DNA of 48,309 nt from an uncultured Cytophagales bacterium (GTDB lineage Bacteria > Bacteroidota > Bacteroidia > Cytophagales > Thermonemataceae), in the NCBI GenBank assembly GCA_937911505.1, contig CALEMF010000098.1:1-48309 (forward strand). The letters are read 5' to 3'. Made by a program: the position numbers and the translations under genes. Below are positions 19,074 to 27,183 of this stretch, one piece after another. Positions within the stretch are counted from its first letter, which is position 1. Each line of letters opens with the position of its first letter. A model generated the notes under the pieces. That model was not told the origin of the DNA and searched no databases. It saw only the letters and a list, made by a program, of their open reading frames with translations.

Positions 19074-20390
19074 ATGTCAAAGGATAAAATTGTTGTAGGC
19101 TTAGATATCGGTAGTACAAAAATTTGTGCCATTGTAGGGCGGAAAGACGAGTACGATAAAATCGAAATCCTAGGAATGGGTAAGGCCATTTCTGATGGCG
19201 TAAAGCGTGGCGTAGTCAGTAATATCGACAAAACGGTTCATGCCATTACACAAGCCATACAAGAAGCTGAAAAACTGTCAGGAATTAATATCCATGTGGT
19301 TAATGTAGGTATTGCAGGGCAACATATTAAAAGCTTACACCAAAGGGGTAGCATCACGAGACATTCTACAGAAGATGAAATTTCTGCAGAAGATGTGAAT
19401 CGCTTGATTAACGATATGTACAAAATTCCTACGCCTGCTGGTAATCAGATTATTCACGTGATGCCCCAAGATTTTATTGTCGATAACGAGTCGGATATTA
19501 AAGAACCCGTGGGCATGTCGGGTGTAAAGCTAGAAGCTGACTTTCACATTATTACCGCCCAAACCACCGCCATTAATAATATTAAGCGTTGTGTACAAAA
19601 GGCAGGACTAGAGATCGAAAACTTGATCCTAGAACCTATTGCTTCTGGGATGTCTGTATTAAGGGAAGATGAAAAAGAAGCAGGCGTTTGCCTTGTAGAC
19701 ATAGGTGGCGGTACAACTGATATCGCGATTTTTTATGAAAATATTATTCGTCATACGGCTGTAATCCCTTTTGGAGGAGCCATCATTACCGACGACATCA
19801 AGAAAGGGTGTATGGTAATGCAAAACCAAGCAGAGTTACTTAAAATTCGTTTCGGAAAAGCCATTTCCGAAGAAGCCAACGAAAACGAAATCGTTTCTAT
19901 ACCTGGTTTGCGCGATAGAGCACCTAAGGAAATCTCCGTAAAAAACCTAGCTTACATCATTGAAGCGCGGATGTCGGAAATTGTAGAAGAAGTACATAAA
20001 GAAATTATCAAGTCAGGTTTTCATAATAAACTGGTCGGAGGGCTAGTTATTTCTGGTGGAGGCGCCTTACTGCAAGGCGCGGAAGACCTATTTGCTTACA
20101 TGACAGGCTTGGAGGTACGTTTAGGATTACCTACAGAATACCTTAGCAAAAATAAAATTGAACTGGTAAAAACACCGATTTACGCGACGCCCGTAGGACT
20201 TATGCTGGCAGGTTTTAAAGCATTAGATTACCGAGATGACCACCATGCCATAAGCGATATGTCGCCAGCAGATTCGCTTGCTAGTAAAGGAACCAAAAAG
20301 GACAACCAAGGAAGTGATTTTTTCAGAAGAATCATCGAAAAGACAAGATCACTGCTTATGGACGACTTCAACGACAAGCAAGACTACTAA
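19074..20390 (+). CDS. ftsA: cell division protein FtsA
   Basis: The 438-residue actin-like ATPase tethers FtsZ to the membrane. Present are phosphate-1 loop VGLDIGSTKICAIVG (residues 8-22), the SHS2 (1C) domain (about 85-165), phosphate-2 VCLVDIGGGTTDIAIF, and the adenosine loop GGLVISGGGALLQG. The C-terminus carries the expected amphipathic membrane-targeting helix (DFFRRIIEKTRSLLMDDF). Length and domain order are typical of Bacteroidota FtsA. It is followed by 303 noncoding bases before ftsZ, an unusually wide gap for this pair. Confidence 0.97.
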   Translation: MSKDKIVVGLDIGSTKICAIVGRKDEYDKIEILGMGKAISDGVKRGVVSNIDKTVHAITQAIQEAEKLSGINIHVVNVGIAGQHIKSLHQRGSITRHSTEDEISAEDVNRLINDMYKIPTPAGNQIIHVMPQDFIVDNESDIKEPVGMSGVKLEADFHIITAQTTAINNIKRCVQKAGLEIENLILEPIASGMSVLREDEKEAGVCLVDIGGGTTDIAIFYENIIRHTAVIPFGGAIITDDIKKGCMVMQNQAELLKIRFGKAISEEANENEIVSIPGLRDRAPKEISVKNLAYIIEARMSEIVEEVHKEIIKSGFHNKLVGGLVISGGGALLQGAEDLFAYMTGLEVRLGLPTEYLSKNKIELVKTPIYATPVGLMLAGFKALDYRDDHHAISDMSPADSLASKGTKKDNQGSDFFRRIIEKTRSLLMDDFNDKQDY

Positions 20391-20693
20391 GCGGCTAGCC
20401 AACAGGAAGATTGTACACTTTTATGCTTCTTCCAAATGACTCATCAACATAGTAATAGCCCTATTCTACCTCATTGTAGCTAGGCTGATTTTTACGCTTT
20501 TTTTTGGTAAAAACCTTAGAAATGCGCATATTAAGCCTTATATCAAACAGCGTGTATACAATACTTTTAAAGGTGTAATGCTCATTTTCAACAACTTTTT
20601 TCGGAAAAGGTGCGTAATAAAAGAGGGTAACTTTTGGAAACAAGTTCAGAAAATAACTAACTTTGCAAAGTAAAGTAAGGAGCACAAAAATTT
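20391..20693. other. intergenic region between ftsA and ftsZ
   Basis: The 303 bases hold no convincing gene. A minus-strand open frame of 74 codons (20685-20461) has no recognisable product and overlaps the ftsZ promoter, so it is not called. A weak imperfect hairpin (TTTTTAC around 20488 with GTAAAAA around 20507) could reduce read-through from ftsA. The 3' end contains a good promoter for ftsZ. Confidence 0.6.
20633..20665 (+). promoter_or_regulatory. promoter of ftsZ
   Basis: TTTG at 20633-20636 and TAACTTTG at 20658-20665 match the Bacteroidota -33 and -7 consensus with a 21-base spacer. Initiation would fall around 20672, giving a leader of about 20 bases before the ATG at 20694. Confidence 0.6.
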
Positions 20694-22196
20694 ATGTATA
20701 AGTTCAATATCCCAACTCAACATAAGTCAATCATTAAGGTTATTGGTATAGGCGGCGGGGGAAGCAACGCCATTAACCATATGTATAATAGAGGTATCAA
20801 GGATGTAGAGTTTGTGGTATGCAATACGGATGCCCAAGCACTTAATGCAAGCCCTGTACCTATCAAACTACAAATAGGTATTACCCTTACTGAAGGACTA
20901 GGAGCGGGTGCTAATCCCGAAAGAGGAAAAGAGGCAGCGCTAGAGAGTAAAGAAGATATTCGGGAGCTATTGAGTGATAATACGAAGATGGTCTTTATTA
21001 CTGCTGGGATGGGAGGAGGTACCGGAACTGGTGCTGCGCCTGTCATCGCGCAGATTGCCCGCGATCTAGAAATACTTACCGTCGGCATCGTAACGGCTCC
21101 TTTTTCTTTTGAAGGAAAGCGAAAAATTGACCAGGCACTAGCAGGTATTCGTGAGCTACGCAAGTTTTGCGATACAGTACTGGTCGTTTCTAACGATAAA
21201 CTTCGAGAAATCTTTGGGAATATGACGATGTCACAGGCATACGCCCAAGCAGATAATATTTTAGCCACTGCCGCCAAAAGTATTGCAGAACTGATTACTG
21301 TACAAGCCTACGTAAACGTGGACTTTGAAGACGTTAAAACAGTAATGCGTAATTCAGGAACTGCGGTGATGGGTTCGGCGAAAGTAGAAGGAGAAAACAG
21401 AGCACTGAAAGCCGTAGAAGAAGCACTGGCCTCACCTTTACTTAATAATAAAGACATTAAGGGGGCGCAAAAGATTCTTCTTTCTGTGATGTCTGGCGAT
21501 CAGTCAGAGCTTCAAATGGACGAGTTTGGAGAGATCACCGAATTTGTGCGTAGTAAGGCAGGAGAAGATGCAGAGTTTATCTATGGTAATGGTGTAGACC
21601 CTACCTTGGGCGAAGCCATTCGGGTAACAGTAATCGCTACGGGTTTTGGAGCTGCTGAAAACGCAAAAGAAGAAAAGATAAAGCATAAGAAAATCGTCAA
21701 GGATATTGACGAACAGATACTAAGAATAGAGGAAGAAGACGAACAGGAGCAAAGAGAGTTTATCCTTGAACCTACAGTAAAAACAAAAGAAGTAAAGAAA
21801 GAACCTGTTAAAAAAGAAAAGGAAGAAGAAGACTACTTAGAAGAGGAGGAAGAGTCAACAGACATTCACATTGTTTATAAAGACGACACGAAAGAGGAAG
21901 ATACTGACGACGCTGAGCAGGAGGAAGAAGCGAAAATCAATGAGCTAGAGCAGAAGAAGCTGAAGCTTATGCAGCAGGCAGAAGAGCGCGCGAAGAAGCT
22001 AAAGCAACTAAGCAGTAACTATACAGATGATTCTGAGGAAATTAAAGAAAAGCTAGACGTCCCAGCATACCTGAGAAAGAATGTAAAGTTGAAAGACATT
22101 CCGCATTCTTCTGAGAAAAAGCTTTCTAAGTTTAATTTAAACGATGAAGATCAGATTCTAAAGAACAACAAGTTCTTCCACGATAAACCTGATTAG
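20694..22196 (+). CDS. ftsZ: cell division GTPase FtsZ
   Basis: The 500-residue tubulin homologue forms the Z ring. The GTPase domain (about 10-320) contains IGGGGSNAINHMY, NTDAQAL, the tubulin signature GGGTGTGAAPVIA and the T7-loop region VNVDFEDVKTVM. A long linker follows (about 335-455), dominated by Glu, Lys and Asp and including EEDYLEEEEESTDIHIVY. The C-terminus has the Bacteroidota-type conserved peptide region, starting VPAYLRKNVKLKDIPHSSEK. It is expressed from its own predicted promoter and ends in its own terminator. The length exceeds the roughly 380 residues of proteobacterial FtsZ because of the linker. Confidence 0.98.
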   Translation: MYKFNIPTQHKSIIKVIGIGGGGSNAINHMYNRGIKDVEFVVCNTDAQALNASPVPIKLQIGITLTEGLGAGANPERGKEAALESKEDIRELLSDNTKMVFITAGMGGGTGTGAAPVIAQIARDLEILTVGIVTAPFSFEGKRKIDQALAGIRELRKFCDTVLVVSNDKLREIFGNMTMSQAYAQADNILATAAKSIAELITVQAYVNVDFEDVKTVMRNSGTAVMGSAKVEGENRALKAVEEALASPLLNNKDIKGAQKILLSVMSGDQSELQMDEFGEITEFVRSKAGEDAEFIYGNGVDPTLGEAIRVTVIATGFGAAENAKEEKIKHKKIVKDIDEQILRIEEEDEQEQREFILEPTVKTKEVKKEPVKKEKEEEDYLEEEEESTDIHIVYKDDTKEEDTDDAEQEEEAKINELEQKKLKLMQQAEERAKKLKQLSSNYTDDSEEIKEKLDVPAYLRKNVKLKDIPHSSEKKLSKFNLNDEDQILKNNKFFHDKPD

Positions 22197-22224
22197 AAAT
22201 AATAAGATTTAGAAAAATATAGAG

Positions 22225-22260
22225 AGCGCTTTCTATGACTAGAGAGCGCTTGTTATTTTT
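22225..22260 (+). terminator. terminator after ftsZ
   Basis: A 10-bp stem with one G-T pair (22225-22234 with 22241-22250), a 6-base loop and the T-rich run TGTTATTTTT. The sequence AGAGAGCGCTT also occurs twice as a direct repeat. It could serve the convergent S41 gene as well. Confidence 0.75.
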
Positions 22261-22264
22261 ATAA

Positions 22265-23722
22265 TTAGTTAGCCTTTTCTCTAATAAGCTGCAATGTAAA
22301 ATTTAACTGCGTATCTATATCGTTCAGCTTATCGTGGAGGGTTGTAGGTACAACATAGGCTGGTATTACACCACGACCCAATCCAGTATTTTCTACGTTC
22401 GTCAGATAACGCGCTAAAGGAAGCTGGAGTCGAAGCTTAGTATTGGGTAGCGTTATCAAAAATTCCCAGTTACTTGTATTCCCTAGGTACGAACCTCCTG
22501 TTTCGGTTCCTATGATGGTGGCTAGCGCTAGTGCATCCATCCAAGCTGCAAAGTCGGAGGTAGCAGAAGCCGTAGCCCCACCTACTAATAGGTACAAATT
22601 ACCAGTAAATCTTTTCTTTTTTGGAGGGTAGGGCTTCAGACCGCGATAATTTTGCTGATTGAGAGTAGAATCTGCTTCGTCAACGTTTAGGTACAGCTTC
22701 GCCAAGCCATACGCTAACGAAGAAGTATTACTATACTTCTTTGAAATATTATAGTCTAGTGTCTTGAATTCGACTGCCTTGTAGGCTGTATACGGTTCTG
22801 CAAGAAAATAAGATAAGAGTTCTAATCCCCAAAGCTCATTGCCGCCACCCCGGTCGCCAACATCTAGAATCACATTTTTGACATCCGCTTTCAAAATATC
22901 CTTCATCTTCTTTTTGAGAACCTTCAGAAACTTATATTTCTTCTTACCAATTTTCCAGTTATCAAATCTGGTTATCTTAAGTAAAGCACTTGCTGTTTCA
23001 TCATCGTACCTCAGAGAGATAACAGATTCAGGAAGAACTTTATCAGGATAGCGTTCTTTAAGGATTCTACTACGTTCTTTCTCGAGCCTTCCTGGTACAG
23101 TTACTACTTCCTCAATAGCATCCTTATTACGTATTTTCAAATCAAAATATTGAGGTTGCCCGAAAAATAAGTGATAGTAATAGCGGAAACTTCTCTCCAA
23201 CACATACCTTGACCAACCATCACCATAGCCATCGTTGGGAATCTTATCGACCAAGAATCGGATCAAAGAATCTACCTCTCTATTGTTAATCGTAAATATT
23301 TCTGTCCCCTTTTCGATGACTGTATCAGTACTTAAATTCTGATAAACAAACATTCGGTCACTATCAAGTTTAATCTCAAACGGAAATGGACGTGCTTCTA
23401 CATTGATTTGGGTATTATCAAATGCTACTGAGGGCCGCATAGTTGTATGAAGACAGCCGATCTTGGCTGTAGTTGAAGCAAGTTGGGTATAAAACTCCCT
23501 TTCTGTAAGGGCTTTATTTAGCGAACTTAGAGAGGCATCAAAAATAGAATCCATCGCTTCTTTTGTTCTATACCAATAAAGGCCTGGATGTGCTTCTTCG
23601 AGCGCGGTTCGATAAACAATAAAATCTTCTTTTAGTGCCTCAACAGCAATGAGGCTATCCGTTTGGGCATAATTCAAAAAAGAGATAAAGAGAAGAACCA
23701 ATAATATTTTGATTTCCTTCAT
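22265..23722 (-). CDS. secreted S41 family peptidase, non-CtpA type
   Basis: The 485-residue protein has a signal peptide (MKEIKILLVLLFISFLNYAQ) and a C-terminal S41 core. The predicted nucleophile is Ser386 in GGATASATSDF. The Lys that serves as general base in CtpA/Tsp enzymes is not at its usual place, where the sequence reads GTETGGSYLGN, so it belongs with the S41 peptidases that lack the CtpA Lys. No clear PDZ domain is seen; a short PDZ-like strand region (EIFTINNREVDSLIRFL) may be a remnant. The N-terminal half is an uncharacterised helical domain. It should act in the periplasm or outside the cell. Substrate unknown. It is convergent with ftsZ. Confidence 0.9.
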   Translation of the reverse strand: MKEIKILLVLLFISFLNYAQTDSLIAVEALKEDFIVYRTALEEAHPGLYWYRTKEAMDSIFDASLSSLNKALTEREFYTQLASTTAKIGCLHTTMRPSVAFDNTQINVEARPFPFEIKLDSDRMFVYQNLSTDTVIEKGTEIFTINNREVDSLIRFLVDKIPNDGYGDGWSRYVLERSFRYYYHLFFGQPQYFDLKIRNKDAIEEVVTVPGRLEKERSRILKERYPDKVLPESVISLRYDDETASALLKITRFDNWKIGKKKYKFLKVLKKKMKDILKADVKNVILDVGDRGGGNELWGLELLSYFLAEPYTAYKAVEFKTLDYNISKKYSNTSSLAYGLAKLYLNVDEADSTLNQQNYRGLKPYPPKKKRFTGNLYLLVGGATASATSDFAAWMDALALATIIGTETGGSYLGNTSNWEFLITLPNTKLRLQLPLARYLTNVENTGLGRGVIPAYVVPTTLHDKLNDIDTQLNFTLQLIREKAN

Positions 23723-23775
23723 TACTGGGCTGCAAGATATGATGAAAACCTTAGAATAGTTGACTAATCCTCAAA

Positions 23776-25515
23776 CTATTTAATCACCAGCTTCTTACCA
23801 ATACTCAACTTATCACTTTGCATGCCATTCATCTTTTTGATGTGCGCTACCGTTACACCATATTTACGAGAGATGGCCCAGAGTGTATCGCCACTTACTA
23901 CACGATGAATAACGCGCCCTCCTTTAACAGTGGTGTTATTAGCAGGCTTTTTAATCTGCTTGTTAGAGTGAATGACCAACTTTTGGTTAGGGTAAATGAA
24001 GTAGTTGGGCAGCTTATTCCAGGACTGAATATCTTTGATTTTTACACCATAAAGTAAAGATAGATAGCCTAAAGACTCACCATAGCGGACGGTATGAATT
24101 TGTTTTTTGGCCGTAGTAGGCGCTTTGTAAGCGACTGTTTTATAGTAAGATTTCGTAGCTTTTTCCTCTGGTAGGTTAGTAGGTATTACTACCTTAGGTT
24201 TTTCTTTCTGCACAATAAAGTTATCTACGGCTGTATGTGTCATTAAAGTATAGAAAGAGTTAAGAAGTGCGTTGAGATACAACTCACCCTTTACTCTATA
24301 ACCTTTGTTAGTAAGGTGAATTTTATCACTTTTTGCCAAGCCGTAGCTATACCATTTCTGCATCGCATATTTACCGCCACTTACAGCAAAGTAGTCATAA
24401 TAAGCACAGTTATTTTCCAGTGCTACTTTACGGGTAAGTTCCGCATATTTGACACAGGCGGTAATATTACGACGATAATAGTATACATCCTGTACGTTGG
24501 TAATAAGAATAACGGCTTTAGGTGCAGCCTCTTTGAGGCGCTGTACTAGCCTGCGCAATCTACTCTCTGTAGTAGCATCAGCCGTATTATTCATATAAAA
24601 ATCATTCACCCCTAAATCTACCACAATCAAGTCAGGGGAAAGGTCCTTCACTTGCTCACTGAGTAGCGATTGCTTCAAAATACTACTCAATGCAGCGCCG
24701 TTAATCCCCACACTACTGTATACAATACCACTATCTTCGTCACTCTCAACATAAATACCATAACATTCGAAATATTTCTGCTCTGGCGCTGTCTTGTGTA
24801 CAATAAACTCTATTTGCTGGCTAGCAGCAGGTAATAGTACTTCTACATAAGGCTTTCCTGTAGGTGTATTTAAGTCTACTAAGATAGGCTCAGTAAAATC
24901 ACCTGCTTTAATTTTCAAGTCGAAGCTCTCAGCAGATTGCTTTGCGTAGATTTTAACTTTTCTAAAGCTTTTTTGAACCTCTTTGCTAATCAAAAACTTG
25001 AACTTAAAGCTAGCGAATACATCGCTTGTCTTTACGGTAATGCCTGTAACGCCTAGTGGTAAACTAGGTTTGTAGTGTGTATTTTTAGCAGCTTGCCATT
25101 TACCACGATGGGTCACTACGTAGTCGTACGTAGCGTGCGTTCTAGCAGCAGAGTAAGGAGACATAAAACCTCGGCCACCATACCCGAATAGTTCTTGTAA
25201 ACGATTGCGCATTTGCCCACATTGCAAATCGTACTGAACGTGCGAGTCTCCTATGTGTAGGATATTTACCTTACGACTTTGCGTTTGCTTTAGCTTTTCA
25301 AAGAAAGGAGCAATCGCTTGGTAGCTTTGCCACTCTAGGTGGTTCTGGTCGTAATGGATAAAGCCATAACGCTTTGCGTAATGAATCTTCTTGAGAAGTT
25401 GCTCTGCAAACCCTGCCGAATCCGTAGGAATAGGACGAGCGAACACAAGCGTAGTTGAAAAAAGTATTATAGTGATGATTGCTATAACACAATTGTGGGC
25501 GTTTAATCGCATCAT
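23776..25515 (-). CDS. secreted SGNH hydrolase with two C-terminal LysM domains (outer gene, left pair)
   Basis: The 579-residue protein has a signal peptide (cleavage near VFARP) and an SGNH hydrolase fold. The nucleophile is Ser91 in HIGDSHVQ, block III is LGVND with Asn304, and the catalytic dyad is Asp397/His400 in DKIHLTNKGY. Between block I and the GINGA block II lies an insertion of about 170 residues with beta-rich character, as in Ape1-type peptidoglycan O-acetylesterases, where a CBM35-like module is inserted. Two LysM domains end the protein (about 480-525 and 535-579), suggesting peptidoglycan binding. It is a paralogue of the right outer gene (28670-29980): GDSH block, then GGRG and GINGA/GVNGA. 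Acetylesterase or acyltransferase activity is inferred. Confidence 0.9.
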   Translation of the reverse strand: MMRLNAHNCVIAIITIILFSTTLVFARPIPTDSAGFAEQLLKKIHYAKRYGFIHYDQNHLEWQSYQAIAPFFEKLKQTQSRKVNILHIGDSHVQYDLQCGQMRNRLQELFGYGGRGFMSPYSAARTHATYDYVVTHRGKWQAAKNTHYKPSLPLGVTGITVKTSDVFASFKFKFLISKEVQKSFRKVKIYAKQSAESFDLKIKAGDFTEPILVDLNTPTGKPYVEVLLPAASQQIEFIVHKTAPEQKYFECYGIYVESDEDSGIVYSSVGINGAALSSILKQSLLSEQVKDLSPDLIVVDLGVNDFYMNNTADATTESRLRRLVQRLKEAAPKAVILITNVQDVYYYRRNITACVKYAELTRKVALENNCAYYDYFAVSGGKYAMQKWYSYGLAKSDKIHLTNKGYRVKGELYLNALLNSFYTLMTHTAVDNFIVQKEKPKVVIPTNLPEEKATKSYYKTVAYKAPTTAKKQIHTVRYGESLGYLSLLYGVKIKDIQSWNKLPNYFIYPNQKLVIHSNKQIKKPANNTTVKGGRVIHRVVSGDTLWAISRKYGVTVAHIKKMNGMQSDKLSIGKKLVIK

Positions 25516-25532
25516 AAAATCTATTTAGTGCC

Positions 25533-25563
25533 TAAATATAAGCAAACGAGCTTTTTTTGCAAA
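25533..25563 (-). promoter_or_regulatory. promoter of the LysM-SGNH hydrolase gene
   Basis: On the minus strand TTTG (25563-25560), 19 bases, then TATATTTA (25540-25533) matches TTTG-N19-TAnnTTTG except for the last base. Initiation would fall about 10 bases before the ATG at 25515. It implies that the gene can be transcribed separately from its upstream neighbour, 183 bp away. Confidence 0.6.
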
Positions 25564-25698
25564 AGTTTCTAACGTAAGAAGAAAAAATAATAACCTACTA
25601 ATTCAACACAATATCTTACACTTGTAAAGAAACTTGTAATAAACATAGCAAAAATAAGTACTTTTTAGTTGCCATCTTAAGATTTTAACTAAAAAAAG

Positions 25699-27006
25699 CT
25701 ACGGAGAGATATATTTTTGAGGATTTTTTTTAATATTTTCTATATGTTGATAGTTTTTTGATGCTTGAAGCAAGGCATCAGCCAAGGTCTTTCCTACTTT
25801 TTGATGCCCCTTGGGGGTAAAATGGCCATCAAAAGCAATAAGGCCTTCCTCTCTCCAACTTGTAGTACGTGTGCTGTCCTGAATCATCCCTAGGACGTCC
25901 CAAAAAGCACAGCTATTCTTCTTAGCAAGCTTTTGTTGTATATCTCGTATTTGTGATAAGTTCGTGTAGGGAAGTCCTGTACGGAAATTACCCATTTCAC
26001 TGATGCTTACAATCAAAATAGACGCTTGAGGGATGTTAGCTTTAATTTTATCAATAAGTTGCTGGTGCCTTTTCTCAAAGTTTTCTAACTGTGCTTCAGT
26101 TCTAATATAAGGTACCTCATTAGCGCCATAGTGGAGCACTACCAAGCCTGTTCCCAAAAGGGTTGCCTGCTCCGCTAGCCAGTCATCTTGTATGGTGAGT
26201 AGTCCGTAGCCTGCGTGACCACGCATCCCAAAGCTATCCAACTGAAGTTGCTCCTGCCCATCCACCCAAAGTCCTAGAAGAAGGGGGCTGGGGCCCTCAA
26301 AAACTAACTGAAAACGGCGTGTAAGGGGTGTATTGAAAAGGATTTTCTTAGTAGGCGACTGAGAAGGCGGAAGTACCAATCGACTCAGTACTTCCCCATT
26401 GCTAAGGTCATAGCAGGTGAGCGTACAAGCCATATTATGTGGCTGCTGGTAAAGTAAATACACCTGATCGTAGTAAAAATGATTACGTAATTGAAAATTG
26501 ACCCAAGCACTGTCACCAGTGTAGGTAGAGGTAGTGCCCCCAATCCCATACCTTCCATCCTTACGAGGCTTATTAAAAAAAGTATCACGCCGCCAATTAC
26601 CCGAACGGCGCCGCACTACATTAATATTATCTGCAATGTCATCAAAGTCCAAGAAGCCAACCCCTTTGCCTCCCCAAACCTCCTGTAGATGTGTACGTAT
26701 ATAAGAAGTAATACGATCTCCCTCTATCTGGGAGTCTCCGTAATACAAAATGTGGGTGGTTTGTGAAGAGTCTTGTAGCTGCGCGAAAAAGTCGGTAAGT
26801 GCATGCTGTGTAGCTTGTTGAGGACGTTCTTGAAAAAAGGGTGTAGAAAGAACATAATCGCCAATCAAGGCTACTGTATCAATCGTAGAAGTTACTGTAG
26901 AGTCTACAGGTGGCGTGCGCTCAGGTGTTTTTTCTGCAGTAGAGTGCCTCTGCTGACATGCACCCAAAAAGAGTAAACCTACGAAGACAAAGAGGATGTA
27001 TTTCAT
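25699..27006 (-). CDS. SGNH hydrolase lipoprotein (inner gene, left pair)
   Basis: The ATG at 27006 gives a 435-residue protein with a lipoprotein signal peptide (MKYILFVFVGLLFLGACQQ, Cys17); the frame extends 20 codons upstream but would bury this signal. The SGNH core has Ser92 in YYGDSQIEGDR and HYGANE as block III. Block V reads FDGHF (Asp393-Gly-His395), that is DxH instead of the usual DxxH, so activity or exact catalytic geometry is uncertain. As in its neighbours, a beta-rich insertion separates block I from the next block (FGMRGHAG). It is paralogous to the right inner gene (GDSQ block, GRYG/NTYG region). It would be anchored in a membrane facing the periplasm or cell surface. Confidence 0.88.
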   Translation of the reverse strand: MKYILFVFVGLLFLGACQQRHSTAEKTPERTPPVDSTVTSTIDTVALIGDYVLSTPFFQERPQQATQHALTDFFAQLQDSSQTTHILYYGDSQIEGDRITSYIRTHLQEVWGGKGVGFLDFDDIADNINVVRRRSGNWRRDTFFNKPRKDGRYGIGGTTSTYTGDSAWVNFQLRNHFYYDQVYLLYQQPHNMACTLTCYDLSNGEVLSRLVLPPSQSPTKKILFNTPLTRRFQLVFEGPSPLLLGLWVDGQEQLQLDSFGMRGHAGYGLLTIQDDWLAEQATLLGTGLVVLHYGANEVPYIRTEAQLENFEKRHQQLIDKIKANIPQASILIVSISEMGNFRTGLPYTNLSQIRDIQQKLAKKNSCAFWDVLGMIQDSTRTTSWREEGLIAFDGHFTPKGHQKVGKTLADALLQASKNYQHIENIKKNPQKYISP

Positions 27007-27183
27007 GGAATAATAATAGTACAGATATGACATGACAAATATCCAATAATGTAGGATGAATGTCAAATATTAGTTTTTCACAAAATTTAGTTAAAATCAA
27101 TAGTCAAAAATAGACGTACTTCTTACCTTTGTAAAGGGAGATAGTAATAATAGTTGTGGCTATGCTTAAATGAATCAGTAATA

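Noticed and set aside
20461..20685. Minus-strand frame of 74 codons between ftsA and ftsZ
   Set aside because: No recognisable product, overlaps the ftsZ promoter on the opposite strand, and is rich in aromatic residues and Lys as expected from translating AT-rich noncoding DNA.
20717..21277. Minus-strand frame of 186 codons within ftsZ
   Set aside because: It is antisense to the conserved GTPase domain and has no independent features.
22221..22251. Direct repeat AGAGAGCGCTT at 22221 and 22241, considered as an operator or attachment site
   Set aside because: It is better explained by the stem of the ftsZ terminator, because AGCGCT is self-complementary.
27064..27084. Possible minus-strand promoter (AATATTTG with a TTTG only 9 bases upstream) for the inner SGNH lipoprotein
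   Set aside because: Spacing between the elements is far too short for a -33/-7 pair.
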